From NCBI RefSeq assembly GCF_002160325.1, contig NZ_NFKJ01000004.1, forward strand, positions 62,001-126,000: DNA of 64,000 bases, given 5' to 3'. This document shows positions 1-8,584 of this stretch, piece after piece (the first letter of the stretch is position 1; each line of letters opens with the position of its first letter). Origin of the DNA: Lachnoclostridium sp. An181. Its GTDB lineage: Bacteria > Bacillota > Clostridia > Lachnospirales > Lachnospiraceae. Made by a program: the position numbers and the translations under genes. The notes beneath the pieces were generated by a model. That model was not told where the DNA came from. It did no database searches and saw nothing but the letters and a program-made list of their open reading frames with translations.

Positions 1-2
1 CA

Positions 3-935
3 CTTACCAAGATGACAAAATATCTGATTCAGGTGGAAGAAGGAATCGAGAACATTGTATCAGATTCTGAAAAACCGATAGAGCTGATCACAGAGCTTGC
101 ACCAATCGAGTCCAGGCTCAATGAAATCAAGACGACCTTAAAGCGGCAGGAGAGGGAGGCCATCGAGGGGGAGAAAAAGAAGAATGATCTGGTTGTCTTT
201 CTTGCCCATGACCTGAAGACGCCTTTGACATCAATTGTGGCGTATTTGAGCATGCTGGATGCGCACCCGGATATGTCAAAGGAGGAGAGGATCAAATACA
301 CGAAGATTTCCCTGGAAAAATCGCTGCGGCTTGGGGAGCTGATCAGTGAATTTTTTGAGATAACAAAATTCAATCTTCAGGACATTGTGCTGGAACCGGT
401 GGAGCTGAACCTGACAATGATGCTGGAGCAGCTGGCAGATGAGATGTATGCAGTTCTGCAGAGTAAACATCTGACGTGTTTGGTGGAGGCGGAAGAAGAG
501 CTTATGATCACCGGGGATGCGGACAAGCTTGCCAGAGTGTTTGACAATCTTCTGCGCAACGCTGTATCCTACTGTTATCCGGACACCCAGATTTCAATAA
601 AGGCGGAAAAGACAAAGACGGGAGTGAGAATTGTTTTTTCCAATTTGGGCGATACCATACCAGAGAGAGAGCTAGGAATTATTTTTGAGAAGTTCTACCG
701 TGTGGATGGCTCCAGGTCAAGTGCGACAGGCGGAGCTGGGCTTGGACTTGCAATTGCAAAAGAGATCGTGGAACTCCACGGCGGCGGCATTTACGCACAG
801 AGCCAGGATAGGCGCACAGATTTTATCGTGTCGCTGCCAAGAAACATGGCAGAAAAAAAGGGGAAGAAAGATGAAATTTATACACATGGCAGACGTGCAT
901 TTAGGAGCAGAACCGGACGCGGGAAAAAAGTATAG
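3..935 (+). CDS. Sensor histidine kinase, VanS-like (5' end cut by window)
   Basis: This is the cytoplasmic part of a two-component sensor kinase; the reading frame is open to the window edge, so the sensor and membrane part lie upstream. An H-box (FLAHDLKTPLTSI) supplies the phosphorylated histidine of the dimerisation domain. It is followed by an N-box (FDNLLRNAVSY) and the G-boxes (FEKFYRVD, GGAGLGLAIAKEIVELHGG) of the HATPase domain. The FLAHDLKTPLTS form of the H-box resembles VanS-type kinases, but the signal is unknown and van resistance should not be inferred. The last 65 nt overlap the start of the next gene, giving the kinase a basic tail that is probably incidental. The partner response regulator is presumably just upstream. 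Confidence 0.9.
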   Translation, partial: LTKMTKYLIQVEEGIENIVSDSEKPIELITELAPIESRLNEIKTTLKRQEREAIEGEKKKNDLVVFLAHDLKTPLTSIVAYLSMLDAHPDMSKEERIKYTKISLEKSLRLGELISEFFEITKFNLQDIVLEPVELNLTMMLEQLADEMYAVLQSKHLTCLVEAEEELMITGDADKLARVFDNLLRNAVSYCYPDTQISIKAEKTKTGVRIVFSNLGDTIPERELGIIFEKFYRVDGSRSSATGGAGLGLAIAKEIVELHGGGIYAQSQDRRTDFIVSLPRNMAEKKGKKDEIYTHGRRAFRSRTGRGKKV

Positions 936-1923
936 CGGACAGAGGAAACAGGAAATATGGGACAGCTTTTTGGGGATTGTTAATGTGTGCGAGAAGGAGA
1001 GAATAGATTTTCTCTTTATTGCAGGAGATTTGTTTCACAGGCAGCCTCTGATGAGGGAGCTTAAAGAAGTGAACTATCTGTTCTCAAAGCTGTCCTACAC
1101 AAAAGTAGTACTCATTGCGGGAAACCACGATTACATAAAGAAGGATTCTTATTATGCCACCTTTTCATGGGCAGACAATGTATTTCCCTTATTTGGAGAA
1201 CAGATGCAGTGTGCGGCTTTTGAAGAATATGATCTCGGCGTGTATGGGTTCAGTTACCATAAAAGGGAAATAAGGCAGCCTTTGTACGATACCGCGGCTG
1301 CGCCCGGAAAATTCAGGCACGAGATTCTTCTGGCGCACGGGGGAGATGAAAAACACATCCCGGTAAAAAGAGAAAAGCTGGATGCACTGGGGTATGATTA
1401 TATTGCCATGGGTCACATCCACAAGCCGCAGACAATGGGGCAGAGGGCTGCTTACGCAGGTGCGCTTGAGCCAATTGATAAAAACGATACAGGACAACAC
1501 GGGTATATCAAAGGCCTTTGCAGTGCTCAGGGTGTACGCATCAAATTTGTTCCGTGTGCAAAAAGGGAGTATATCCATAAAAAAATAGAGGTCGATAAAG
1601 ATATGACCAATGCTGGACTGAGGGAGAAGATAAAAGCAATTATAGATGAGTGTGGAGGGGAAAATCTCTATAAGCTTACACTTACCGGTTTCCGAGGAGC
1701 AGAGATGATATTCCTGCCAAATACCATGGATGTCTATGGAAACATTCTGGAGATTCAGGATGAGACAAAGCCATTCTATGACCTGGAGCGTCTGGTTTTG
1801 CGTAACAGGGACAATCTTCTCGGGAAATATATTGAAAGCCTTCAGGACTTTGAGGAGGGCAGTGTAGAGCAGATGGCTTTGTACGAGGGCGTACAGGCAT
1901 TGATGGATACAAAAAGGGGTTAA
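871..1923 (+). CDS. Metallophosphoesterase / DNA repair exonuclease, YhaO (SbcD-like)
   Basis: A calcineurin-like phosphoesterase of 350 aa. The metal-binding motifs are in family order: MADVHLG at the N-terminus, AGDLFH, GNHD, LAHGG and GHIH. The ATG at 871 was chosen over longer in-frame starts because the protein then begins MKFIHMADVHLG, as in SbcD/Mre11/YhaO proteins, and GGGGAAGAAAG sits just upstream. It overlaps the kinase gene by 65 nt and is followed after 2 nt by the ATPase gene, so the two form a nuclease/ATPase pair like Bacillus yhaO-yhaN or sbcD-sbcC. The likely role is processing of DNA ends or hairpins; the substrate is inferred from the family. Confidence 0.9.
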   Translation: MKFIHMADVHLGAEPDAGKKYSGQRKQEIWDSFLGIVNVCEKERIDFLFIAGDLFHRQPLMRELKEVNYLFSKLSYTKVVLIAGNHDYIKKDSYYATFSWADNVFPLFGEQMQCAAFEEYDLGVYGFSYHKREIRQPLYDTAAAPGKFRHEILLAHGGDEKHIPVKREKLDALGYDYIAMGHIHKPQTMGQRAAYAGALEPIDKNDTGQHGYIKGLCSAQGVRIKFVPCAKREYIHKKIEVDKDMTNAGLREKIKAIIDECGGENLYKLTLTGFRGAEMIFLPNTMDVYGNILEIQDETKPFYDLERLVLRNRDNLLGKYIESLQDFEEGSVEQMALYEGVQALMDTKRG

Positions 1924-1925
1924 AT

Positions 1926-3479
1926 ATGGAGATACAAAAACTGAATATAAAAAATTTTGGAAAATTTTCTGAAAAAGAGATCATCCTGCAAAAGGGCATC
2001 AACGTGATATACGGGGAGAACGAGATGGGAAAATCTACCATTCATGCGTTTTTGCGCGCCATGCTGTTTGGGATGGAAAGAGCAAGAGGCAGGGCATCGT
2101 TGACTGACCTTTTTACAAGGTATCAGCCCTTGGAAAATCCGAATTACTATGCAGGAGTCATGGAATTCCAAAGCGGCGGAAGAAGGTTCCTTTTGGAGAG
2201 GCATTTTGACAAGTATTCAAAAAAAACAGTGCTCACTTGTTTGGATGACGGGGAGCAGCTCTCCGAGGAACAAGGTGATTTGGAAATGCTCTTAGAGGGA
2301 ATGAAAGCGCGTCAATATGAGGATACAGTATCTGTAAACCAGACGCACCCGGAAGTTTCCGCACAGCTTGCAAAGCAATTAAAGGACGCAGCGGCGGAAT
2401 ATCTTTCATCCGGAAATGAAGAGATACATCTGTCAAGGGCCTTGGAGTGTCTGGAAAAAAAGAGAAAAGAAGTGGAAAAACAGCTGAATCAGAATATGCA
2501 GGAAAAGAAACGGAAACGGGAGCAGTTGGAAAGTGAAGCCTCTTATATCTGGCGGGATATCCACAGGCTTTCCGGGGAAATAGAAGAGACAAAATGCAGA
2601 CTGCAGGAGAGGATTTCGGAAGAAGACATCCAGATTAAGGATGAAGAGTATTATCGGGAAAAACTAAGAGAAGAAAGAGCGGCGCGGAAAAAATGGAGAG
2701 TACATCCTGCGGCAATTGCGGGTATGATTTTACTGTTGTTGCTTTGTTTTGTACTCCTGCATAAACCATGGAGCTATCTCTGGGCTATTGTCATTGGGCT
2801 TGCGTGCGGACTTTTTGTATGGAACAGGCTTAAAGTGGAGAAAAAGAAAGTGCGCATGGAGCAGATGAATACAGGAGAACTTTTGGGAGAGCGGAAAGCT
2901 GAGGATTGTGAAAAGCTGAGATGGAAGGTGGAACACCTCACAGGACTTAGAAAAGAAAAGGAGATCCAGTATGGAAATATTCAGGATCAGATGGACGAGC
3001 TGGATTTTGTGGATGAAGGGGAGAAACTGCTGTACAAGAAAAAGGCAGCGCTTGAGCTGGCAGGGAACCAGATTAAGAAACTCTCAGATGAGATGAGGAA
3101 GAGGCTTGCAAAACAGTTCAATGAAACAGTGTCCGAAATTATGAATGAGATCACGGGAGGCGCGTACAAAAAGGTTGTGCTGGATGATGAGCTGGGGGTC
3201 CGTCTCTGGAGAGGAGAGCATCTTCTGATGGCAGAACAGATCAGCAGAGGAACTCTTGAGCAGGTCTACTTTGCACTGCGCATGGCAGCGGCGAAATTTC
3301 TGTATGAGGAAGAATTTCCGGTCATTCTGGATGAAACCTTTGTGTATTACGATGATAAAAGGCTTGGGGAAACGCTGAAATGGCTGTCAAAAAACTGTGG
3401 CCAGGTGATTTTGTTTACCTGCCAGAAAAGAGAGATGGAGATTATGAAAGAAGGAGGGATTTCTTTCACAAAGATATAG
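1926..3479 (+). CDS. SMC/Rad50-like ATPase, short YhaN type
   Basis: 517 aa, an ABC-type chromosome-maintenance ATPase. The Walker A (GENEMGKST) is near residue 35. A coiled coil is interrupted by a hydrophobic double segment at about residues 260-300, which looks like two membrane helices. The ABC signature (ISRGTLEQ) is near 439 and the Walker B (VILDETF) near 465. Bacillus YhaN is about 960 aa, so this form has a much shorter coiled coil. It starts 2 nt after the YhaO-like nuclease and is presumably its ATP-driven partner. The membrane segment suggests that the complex is tethered to the membrane. Partner assignment is from synteny. Confidence 0.85.
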   Translation: MEIQKLNIKNFGKFSEKEIILQKGINVIYGENEMGKSTIHAFLRAMLFGMERARGRASLTDLFTRYQPLENPNYYAGVMEFQSGGRRFLLERHFDKYSKKTVLTCLDDGEQLSEEQGDLEMLLEGMKARQYEDTVSVNQTHPEVSAQLAKQLKDAAAEYLSSGNEEIHLSRALECLEKKRKEVEKQLNQNMQEKKRKREQLESEASYIWRDIHRLSGEIEETKCRLQERISEEDIQIKDEEYYREKLREERAARKKWRVHPAAIAGMILLLLLCFVLLHKPWSYLWAIVIGLACGLFVWNRLKVEKKKVRMEQMNTGELLGERKAEDCEKLRWKVEHLTGLRKEKEIQYGNIQDQMDELDFVDEGEKLLYKKKAALELAGNQIKKLSDEMRKRLAKQFNETVSEIMNEITGGAYKKVVLDDELGVRLWRGEHLLMAEQISRGTLEQVYFALRMAAAKFLYEEEFPVILDETFVYYDDKRLGETLKWLSKNCGQVILFTCQKREMEIMKEGGISFTKI

Positions 3480-3526
3480 AAAAATGGTGTATCAGAAGTT
3501 GGAAAACATACTGATGCACCATTTTT
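3480..3526. terminator. Bidirectional intrinsic terminator between yhaN-like gene and prs
   Basis: An almost perfect 16-bp stem (arms 3480-3495 and 3511-3526, one G-T pair) begins with AAAAATGG and ends with CCATTTTT, so both strands end in a U run. It lies between two convergent genes and probably serves both. Confidence 0.85.
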
Positions 3527-3564
3527 GTTGTATAAAGGGTAATGTTGGGGCTGCCCTGTTATAT

Positions 3565-4752
3565 TTATTTAATTGGTTCGCCGTTTTGGTATTTCTTCAA
3601 AACATGTTGAATACGTTCACTTGGATTGAGGATATCGTTCAGAGAACCATCGTGATTGAGTGTATCGATGATAAGGGCGATATATTTGCTCAAGTCGCAG
3701 TTGATATAATAAGGTCTTTCAAGCAGCTGCGGAGTCTGATAGATAGAGTTTGTTGTGAGGATTCCGTGGATAATGCCCTTTTCATATGCCTCATCAAATT
3801 TCTCCAGGCCGTTTGTGAAAAGACCAAATGTAGCTGCCGCAAAAATACGGTTTGCTTTGCGTGCTTTCAGCTGTTTTGCGACATCCAGGATACTGTCGCC
3901 GGATGAGATCATATCGTCAATGATGATGACATCCTTGCCCTCCACGGAGGATCCTAGGAATTCGTGAGCAACGATCGGATTGCGTCCATCCACGATCCTT
4001 GTATAGTCGCGGCGTTTATAGAACATTCCCATGTCAATACCGAGTACGTTTGCAAGATAGATCGCACGGCTGGTAGCGCCCTCGTCCGGGCTGATGGCCA
4101 TCAAATGTTCACTGTCGATCTTGAGATCTGGTGCAAAACGAAGCAGGCCTTTGATAAACTGATAAGTAGGAGGCACGGTCTCAAATCCGCTCAACGGAAT
4201 TGCATTTTGTACTCGAGGATCATGAGCATCAAACGTAATGATATTGTCTACGCCCATGTTGACAAGTTCCTGAAGAGCAAGAGCGCAGTCCAAAGATTCA
4301 CGGCTGCTCCTCTTATGCTGCCTGCTCTCATAGAGGAATGGCATGATGACATTGATACGTCTCGCCTTTCCGCCAATCGCAGCAATGATTCTCTTTAAAT
4401 TCTGGAAATGGTCGTCCGGAGACATATGGTTTGTCCTGCCATTGAGTGTGTAGGTGATGCTGTAGTTGCAGACATCAGCCATAATGTACAAATCTTTTCC
4501 GCGCACAGACTCGTTCAGGGTAGCTTTCGCCTCCCCGGAGCCAAAACGCGGCAGCTGGGACTTGACGATGTAGTTGTCTTTTACATAGTCTGTAAAAAGA
4601 ATGTCGTCTTTATACTCGTGAAGACTTTCCTTTCTCCATTTGGTGAGATAAGCATTGACTTTGCTGCCAAGCTCCTCACAGCCTGTGATAGGAATGATTC
4701 CCAAAGAGCCTACGGGAATATTTTCTAAGTTGCGTTCTGTACGGTGTATCAT
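3565..4752 (-). CDS. prs: Ribose-phosphate pyrophosphokinase, long divergent form
   Basis: Makes PRPP from ribose-5-phosphate and ATP for purine, pyrimidine, histidine, tryptophan and NAD synthesis. Visible motifs are the catalytic-loop FYKRRDYTRIV, the ribose-5-phosphate-loop region ISPDEGATSRA and the PRPP loop VIIIDDMISSGDS. At 395 aa it is about 80 residues longer than classical Prs, with an N-terminal extension, and two of its signature loops deviate from the usual SPDxGGxxRA and DDMIDTAGT. The start ATG has a GGGAGG site and overlaps the stop of the upstream helicase-loader gene by 4 nt, so the genes are translationally coupled. It belongs to a dnaD-dnaC-prs operon. Confidence 0.88.
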   Translation of the reverse strand: MIHRTERNLENIPVGSLGIIPITGCEELGSKVNAYLTKWRKESLHEYKDDILFTDYVKDNYIVKSQLPRFGSGEAKATLNESVRGKDLYIMADVCNYSITYTLNGRTNHMSPDDHFQNLKRIIAAIGGKARRINVIMPFLYESRQHKRSSRESLDCALALQELVNMGVDNIITFDAHDPRVQNAIPLSGFETVPPTYQFIKGLLRFAPDLKIDSEHLMAISPDEGATSRAIYLANVLGIDMGMFYKRRDYTRIVDGRNPIVAHEFLGSSVEGKDVIIIDDMISSGDSILDVAKQLKARKANRIFAAATFGLFTNGLEKFDEAYEKGIIHGILTTNSIYQTPQLLERPYYINCDLSKYIALIIDTLNHDGSLNDILNPSERIQHVLKKYQNGEPIK

Positions 4753-5747
4753 TGATTTGCCTCCCTGTTCATTAACTTTTTTTGGATGCGAATGTCATCG
4801 CCCGTTAGTTTTAACATGGTATAGTTGCTTGTAATTCTGGAGAAGGTTCTCTCCGTATATAAATCCACCAATGAATCAAAAGAAAGATTGGTAGAAATTA
4901 TCGTGGATTTTTTGCGCAGCAGCCTCTCATTGACGCATAAAAACAATTGGGATGAAGTGAAGGAATTGGACAATTCCGTACCAAGGTCGTCAATGATGAG
5001 AAGGTCACAGTCAAAAATGTGTTCATTCATATCAGCAGCCTCGCTGTCACGACCAAAACGGCTTTTTGCAAAAATGTCAAAAAGTTCGAACGCTGAAAAA
5101 TAGAGCACAGAATAAGCGCGCTCTATCAATTGGGCCGCAATGCAGTGGGAAAGAAATGTTTTTCCCACACCGGTATCTCCGTAGAAAAAGAGGTTGCGGA
5201 AATCCGACGAAAATGTCCCGACAAAATCATGGCACACTGTCACTGCATGTTTTATCATCGCAAGGGCAGACTGACCCGTCTTAGCGTCAATGTGGCTGTC
5301 TGAATAATAAGAATAAGAAAGGTGTGCAAAATTTTCTTCTTTCAGGATTTCGTTCAGATTGGACTGCTTGTACAAAAGCTGTATCGCTGCCTTTTGAAAA
5401 CAATGGCACTTTTTTCCATCAATATAGCCGGTATCATGGCAGTCCGGACATTCATATTCCGGCTCCAGATACCCGGCAGGATAGCCGTGGTCAAGAAGCA
5501 GTGTCTGTTTCCTGACAAACATATCGTGCAGCTGTGTTTTTAAAGAATCCAGTGCCGAGCGTTCGCCGTTAAGCAAAAGCTTTGCCTTTTCCACACTCAG
5601 ACTGGAGATAGAATCGTCAATCTCTTTGATTTCCGGTATCTTTCGGTAAATTTCCTCGTAATGGCGGAATAACCGGTCCTGACTATGCAGTTGTTTTTGT
5701 TCATAAGAACGCATAATCGTATCGTATTGAGAATTATTGAGTGCCAC
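4749..5747 (-). CDS. DnaC/DnaI-like helicase loader ATPase
   Basis: 332 aa, AAA+ ATPase of the DnaC/DnaI/IstB group that loads the replicative helicase. The N-terminal half has a zinc-binding CPDCHDTGYIDGKKCHC cluster, as in DnaI. The Walker A is FFYGDTGVGKTFLSHC, and LLIIDDLGTE is the Walker B. The start is GTG, with AAGGAGAA spaced 5 nt away. It lies 16 nt after a DnaD-like gene, an arrangement that favours replication initiation over a transposon IstB protein; no transposase is nearby. Confidence 0.87.
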   Translation of the reverse strand: MALNNSQYDTIMRSYEQKQLHSQDRLFRHYEEIYRKIPEIKEIDDSISSLSVEKAKLLLNGERSALDSLKTQLHDMFVRKQTLLLDHGYPAGYLEPEYECPDCHDTGYIDGKKCHCFQKAAIQLLYKQSNLNEILKEENFAHLSYSYYSDSHIDAKTGQSALAMIKHAVTVCHDFVGTFSSDFRNLFFYGDTGVGKTFLSHCIAAQLIERAYSVLYFSAFELFDIFAKSRFGRDSEAADMNEHIFDCDLLIIDDLGTELSNSFTSSQLFLCVNERLLRKKSTIISTNLSFDSLVDLYTERTFSRITSNYTMLKLTGDDIRIQKKLMNREANQ

Positions 5748-5763
5748 AAGAGTTCTCCTTCTT

Positions 5764-6861
5764 TTATGAATGGCTGTTTAATAATTGTTCTTCCAGAGAG
5801 TCCATATCATATGTGCGTCCCTGGAAATTGTTGAATTTATTGCCGGAAACAGCCGGCTGTAAATGGGAAACAGCGCGCTGTTTTACCGCGACATCTTTCT
5901 GGAACAGAGCATCGGATTTTGCCACGTCCGACAGATGCCGGATATTCTGCATTCTCCAGTTCTGAAGAATTTTATCTGCGTACTCAAAACTTGGCTGATG
6001 GGTGTTTGTGATGGTGCGGTTGCAGGCCTCAATGATGACCTCCAACTCAAATCCGTACTCCTCTGTCCATTTGCGGATAAAGTCAAGCTCCGCAAGAGCG
6101 GGTCCCCGCCCTTTGATACCAAATGCATTCAGCACGCTGTAGCAGTTTTTATTGTACCTGGAGGAGATCATACGAGCATCCTCCACAGTGGTGATCTTTT
6201 GCTCGGACCAGGAAAGTCCGACTTTTTGTATGTAATGGATACTGCGGTGTCCATTGTCCACACAGTATTCTATCAAATATTCTATCAAATCTACAGAGAA
6301 ATTCAATTCATCGTAAAAATAATTGATCGTATCCAAATCTGTCTTTGTCAAAGTTTTTCCAAGATACTGCTCCGCCACAAATACAAGCTGACGAAACTCC
6401 TTGTGTGAGCGAAGAGAATTTTTCTTGGGATTTGAAATAGCTGGAATTGGTTCGGACAACCCGGAACGCGCAGCCGGTGTGCGCAAAGAATCTGCACTTT
6501 TTTTCGCCTGCACTTTTTCCTCCCCTGAGGAGGCCGGTGTCTGTGCGGCCGGCGCCTCCTGTGCTTTTTCGCTCTTTCCAAATTCAATAGAGCAAACTTC
6601 ACCTTTTGTGTCGTAAAGAACGGACAAAAGTCCGGTTTTCTGCCAGTAAAGCAGTGCCCTCAAAATATCTTTTTCCGTATTTTCAAGGCAATCTGCAAGG
6701 AAGGCGATCGTGACAGGTGAATCCGGATTCTGCAGATAGCGCAGAAGCAGCAGATAGACCTTTACGTATTCTCCATTCGCCTTTGCCATGTGATGGTCAA
6801 TAAACATATTTTCAATGATTGTCTGCCTGCTCTCCCGGCATTTCAGTGTCACTGTCTGCAT
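5764..6861 (-). CDS. DnaD-domain replication initiation protein
   Basis: 365 aa. The first ~90 residues resemble a winged-helix DnaD N-domain (VTIAFLADCLENTEKDI, LLYWQKTGLLSVL). A low-complexity Ala/Glu/Ser linker follows, then two DnaD C-domain (DnaB_2) units around residues 150-330, with motifs such as DLDTINYFYDEL, VDLIEYLIEYC and FIRKWTEEYGFELEVI. Firmicute DnaD and DnaB remodel origin DNA and help recruit the helicase through DnaI. The next gene is the loader, which supports this role. A minus-strand promoter and two DnaA boxes lie upstream. Confidence 0.85.
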   Translation of the reverse strand: MQTVTLKCRESRQTIIENMFIDHHMAKANGEYVKVYLLLLRYLQNPDSPVTIAFLADCLENTEKDILRALLYWQKTGLLSVLYDTKGEVCSIEFGKSEKAQEAPAAQTPASSGEEKVQAKKSADSLRTPAARSGLSEPIPAISNPKKNSLRSHKEFRQLVFVAEQYLGKTLTKTDLDTINYFYDELNFSVDLIEYLIEYCVDNGHRSIHYIQKVGLSWSEQKITTVEDARMISSRYNKNCYSVLNAFGIKGRGPALAELDFIRKWTEEYGFELEVIIEACNRTITNTHQPSFEYADKILQNWRMQNIRHLSDVAKSDALFQKDVAVKQRAVSHLQPAVSGNKFNNFQGRTYDMDSLEEQLLNSHS

Positions 6862-6896
6862 ACTCTCTCTCCCTCTTCTCTTACTGTGTAAGGGTT

Positions 6897-6924
6897 ATTA
6901 TAACATTTTAGAATGGGCGGGCAA
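6897..6924 (-). promoter_or_regulatory. Predicted sigma-A promoter of the dnaD-dnaC-prs operon
   Basis: On the minus strand TTGCCC (6919-6924) is spaced 16 nt from a perfect TATAAT (6897-6902), about 35 nt before the dnaD-like start codon. Confidence 0.6.
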
Positions 6925-6954
6925 AGTATTTTTTTGCCGAAAAAATACCCATTT

Positions 6955-6986
6955 TGTGGATAAGTACGTGTGGAAAATGTGGATAA
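6955..6986. promoter_or_regulatory. Two DnaA boxes upstream of the dnaD-like operon
   Basis: Two exact copies of TGTGGATAA (complement TTATCCACA, the consensus DnaA box) occur at 6955-6963 and 6978-6986. They are in the same orientation and 23 bp apart, about two helical turns. They lie between the murC stop and the promoter of the dnaD-like operon, upstream of its -35. This suggests DnaA control of replication-initiation genes; it is not an origin-sized cluster. Confidence 0.6.
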
Positions 6987-6989
6987 ATA

Positions 6990-8366
6990 CTACTTTAACA
7001 ATTCTTCTCCAATGGCTACGACATTTCCTGCACCCATAGTTATCAACAAATCTTGCGGATGCATGTGCTCTAAAAGAAATGTTTCGATTTTCTCAAAAGA
7101 TGGAAAATAATAGGCATCACACCCTTTTGCCTTCAGTGCATTAGCCAGCTGCTCTGAGGACACTCCAAGTGTGTCAGTCTCCCGCGCAGCGTAAATATCC
7201 GCTACGATAACATGTTCTGCAAGAGAAAGTGTGTTTACAAAATCATCAAACAATGATTTTGTCCTACTGTATGTGTGTGGCTGGAAAACACACCAAAGTG
7301 ACTTGTGAGGATAATGTTTTGCAGCCTGCAATGTTGCAGTAATCTCTGTCGGGTGATGCGCATAGTCATCCACAATGGTAAATCCATTTTTGCAACCTTT
7401 GTATTCAAAGCGGCGATTCGTGCCCTCAAAGGAAAGAAGACCTTTTTGAATATTGTCCAAAGATACACCTAAGCTCCTTGCAGCCGCAATTGCAGACAGA
7501 GCATTTTGCACGTTGTGTTCTCCTGGTACGGATAGACGGATACGTCCGCAATTCTCTCCATGTTCAAAAAGATGGAAAGAGACATTTCCTTTTTCATCAA
7601 ATGCTATGTCAGAGGCTGAAAAATCCATATCTTTTGCAAGCCCAAACGTGACTATGCGGCATACACAATTCTTTGTGATTTCATGCCGTTTTTCAATCTC
7701 GCCGTTGATGATGAGAGTACCATCGGCAGGGAGAAGTTCTGCAAATTTGCGGAAAGAATTGCGGATATCATCAATGTCTTTAAAGAAATCGAGATGATCT
7801 TCTTCAATATTCAATATAATTCCTGTCTTAGGGAAGAAATGGAGGAAACTGTTTGTGTATTCGCATGCTTCAGTGACAAATATATCAGAGTGGCCCACAC
7901 GGATGTTTCCGCCAATGGCATGGAGGATGCCGCCTACAGACACAGTAGGATCTGTATCGCCTGCCAGCAGAATGTGTGTAAGCATGGAAGTGGTGGTTGT
8001 TTTTCCGTGGGTGCCGGACACAGCGATGGGCTCTTTGTAATTTTTCATCATCTGTCCAAGCAGCTCGGCGCGGGTCAGCATAGGCACCCCTTTTTCCTTT
8101 GCGGCCCTGAACTCTTCATTATCTTCATGGATGGCCGCAGTGTATACGACCAGCGAGGTATCATCAGTAATATTTTCGGCTTTCTGGCCAATATGGATAA
8201 TGGCACCTGCATCCGCAAGATGTCTTGTCAGAGCGCTCTCCTGGTTATCGCTGCCTGAAATGAAAAACCCTTCCTGAAGAAGAACTTCTGCAAGTCCGCT
8301 CATGCTTATGCCTCCGATGCCAATAAAATGGATATGAATGGGTTTTTTAAAATCAATATGATACAT
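6990..8366 (-). CDS. murC: UDP-N-acetylmuramate--L-alanine ligase
   Basis: 458 aa cytoplasmic Mur ligase that adds L-Ala to UDP-MurNAc in peptidoglycan precursor synthesis. The N-terminal nucleotide motif is FIGIGGISMSGLAEVL, the ATP P-loop is VSGTHGKTTTTSM, and VDDYAHHPTEI is the conserved C-terminal motif. The ATG at 8366 was preferred to an in-frame GTG three codons upstream because AGGAAG sits 8 nt before it and would overlap the GTG. It has its own promoter facing away from glgC. The region just past its stop carries the DnaA boxes. Confidence 0.95.
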   Translation of the reverse strand: MYHIDFKKPIHIHFIGIGGISMSGLAEVLLQEGFFISGSDNQESALTRHLADAGAIIHIGQKAENITDDTSLVVYTAAIHEDNEEFRAAKEKGVPMLTRAELLGQMMKNYKEPIAVSGTHGKTTTTSMLTHILLAGDTDPTVSVGGILHAIGGNIRVGHSDIFVTEACEYTNSFLHFFPKTGIILNIEEDHLDFFKDIDDIRNSFRKFAELLPADGTLIINGEIEKRHEITKNCVCRIVTFGLAKDMDFSASDIAFDEKGNVSFHLFEHGENCGRIRLSVPGEHNVQNALSAIAAARSLGVSLDNIQKGLLSFEGTNRRFEYKGCKNGFTIVDDYAHHPTEITATLQAAKHYPHKSLWCVFQPHTYSRTKSLFDDFVNTLSLAEHVIVADIYAARETDTLGVSSEQLANALKAKGCDAYYFPSFEKIETFLLEHMHPQDLLITMGAGNVVAIGEELLK

Positions 8367-8428
8367 ATTTAACACTTCCTGTCCAAAATTTTACAAATAA
8401 TTGTCATATAATATTACATTACTATCAT

Positions 8429-8457
8429 ATTATAAACATATACCATAAAAAAACCAA
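8429..8457 (-). promoter_or_regulatory. Predicted murC promoter
   Basis: Minus strand: TTGGTT (8452-8457), a 17-nt spacer and a perfect TATAAT (8429-8434), about 60 nt before the murC start. Confidence 0.6.
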
Positions 8458-8522
8458 GCGAATTCTTTTTGTGATATATTCATAAAAAGTTTAAAAAAAT
8501 TCAATATTTTTTATAAGAATTG

Positions 8523-8551
8523 TTCACGATTGGAAAGAAGTGTGTTATAAT
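8523..8551 (+). promoter_or_regulatory. Predicted glgC-glgD promoter
   Basis: TTCACG (8523-8528), a 17-nt spacer and a perfect TATAAT (8546-8551), 33 nt before the glgC ATG. Confidence 0.6.
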
Positions 8552-8584
8552 GTTAGCACATCATTACTGAGAAGGGGTGAGGAC

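Noticed and set aside
685-870. Upstream extension of the YhaO-like gene
   Set aside because: It lies inside the kinase HATPase region and is not SbcD-like; the ATG at 871 has a ribosome site and gives the family N-terminus.
3-935. Vancomycin resistance cluster (kinase, VanY-like, VanW-like proteins)
   Set aside because: The three genes are scattered over 45 kb, with no vanH, ligase or vanX; VanY and VanW families are common in Clostridia without resistance.
3484-3906. Plus-strand frame of 140 codons opposite the 3' end of prs
   Set aside because: It lies opposite the conserved prs sequence and has no family-like sequence; it also reads through the bidirectional terminator.
4749-5747. Insertion-sequence IstB helper
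   Set aside because: No transposase or terminal repeats; the zinc cluster, and the DnaD-like neighbour, point to a helicase loader.
6955-6986. Replication origin (oriC)
   Set aside because: Only two DnaA boxes, no AT-rich unwinding region with a box cluster, and no dnaA, dnaN or gidA nearby; regulatory use is more likely.
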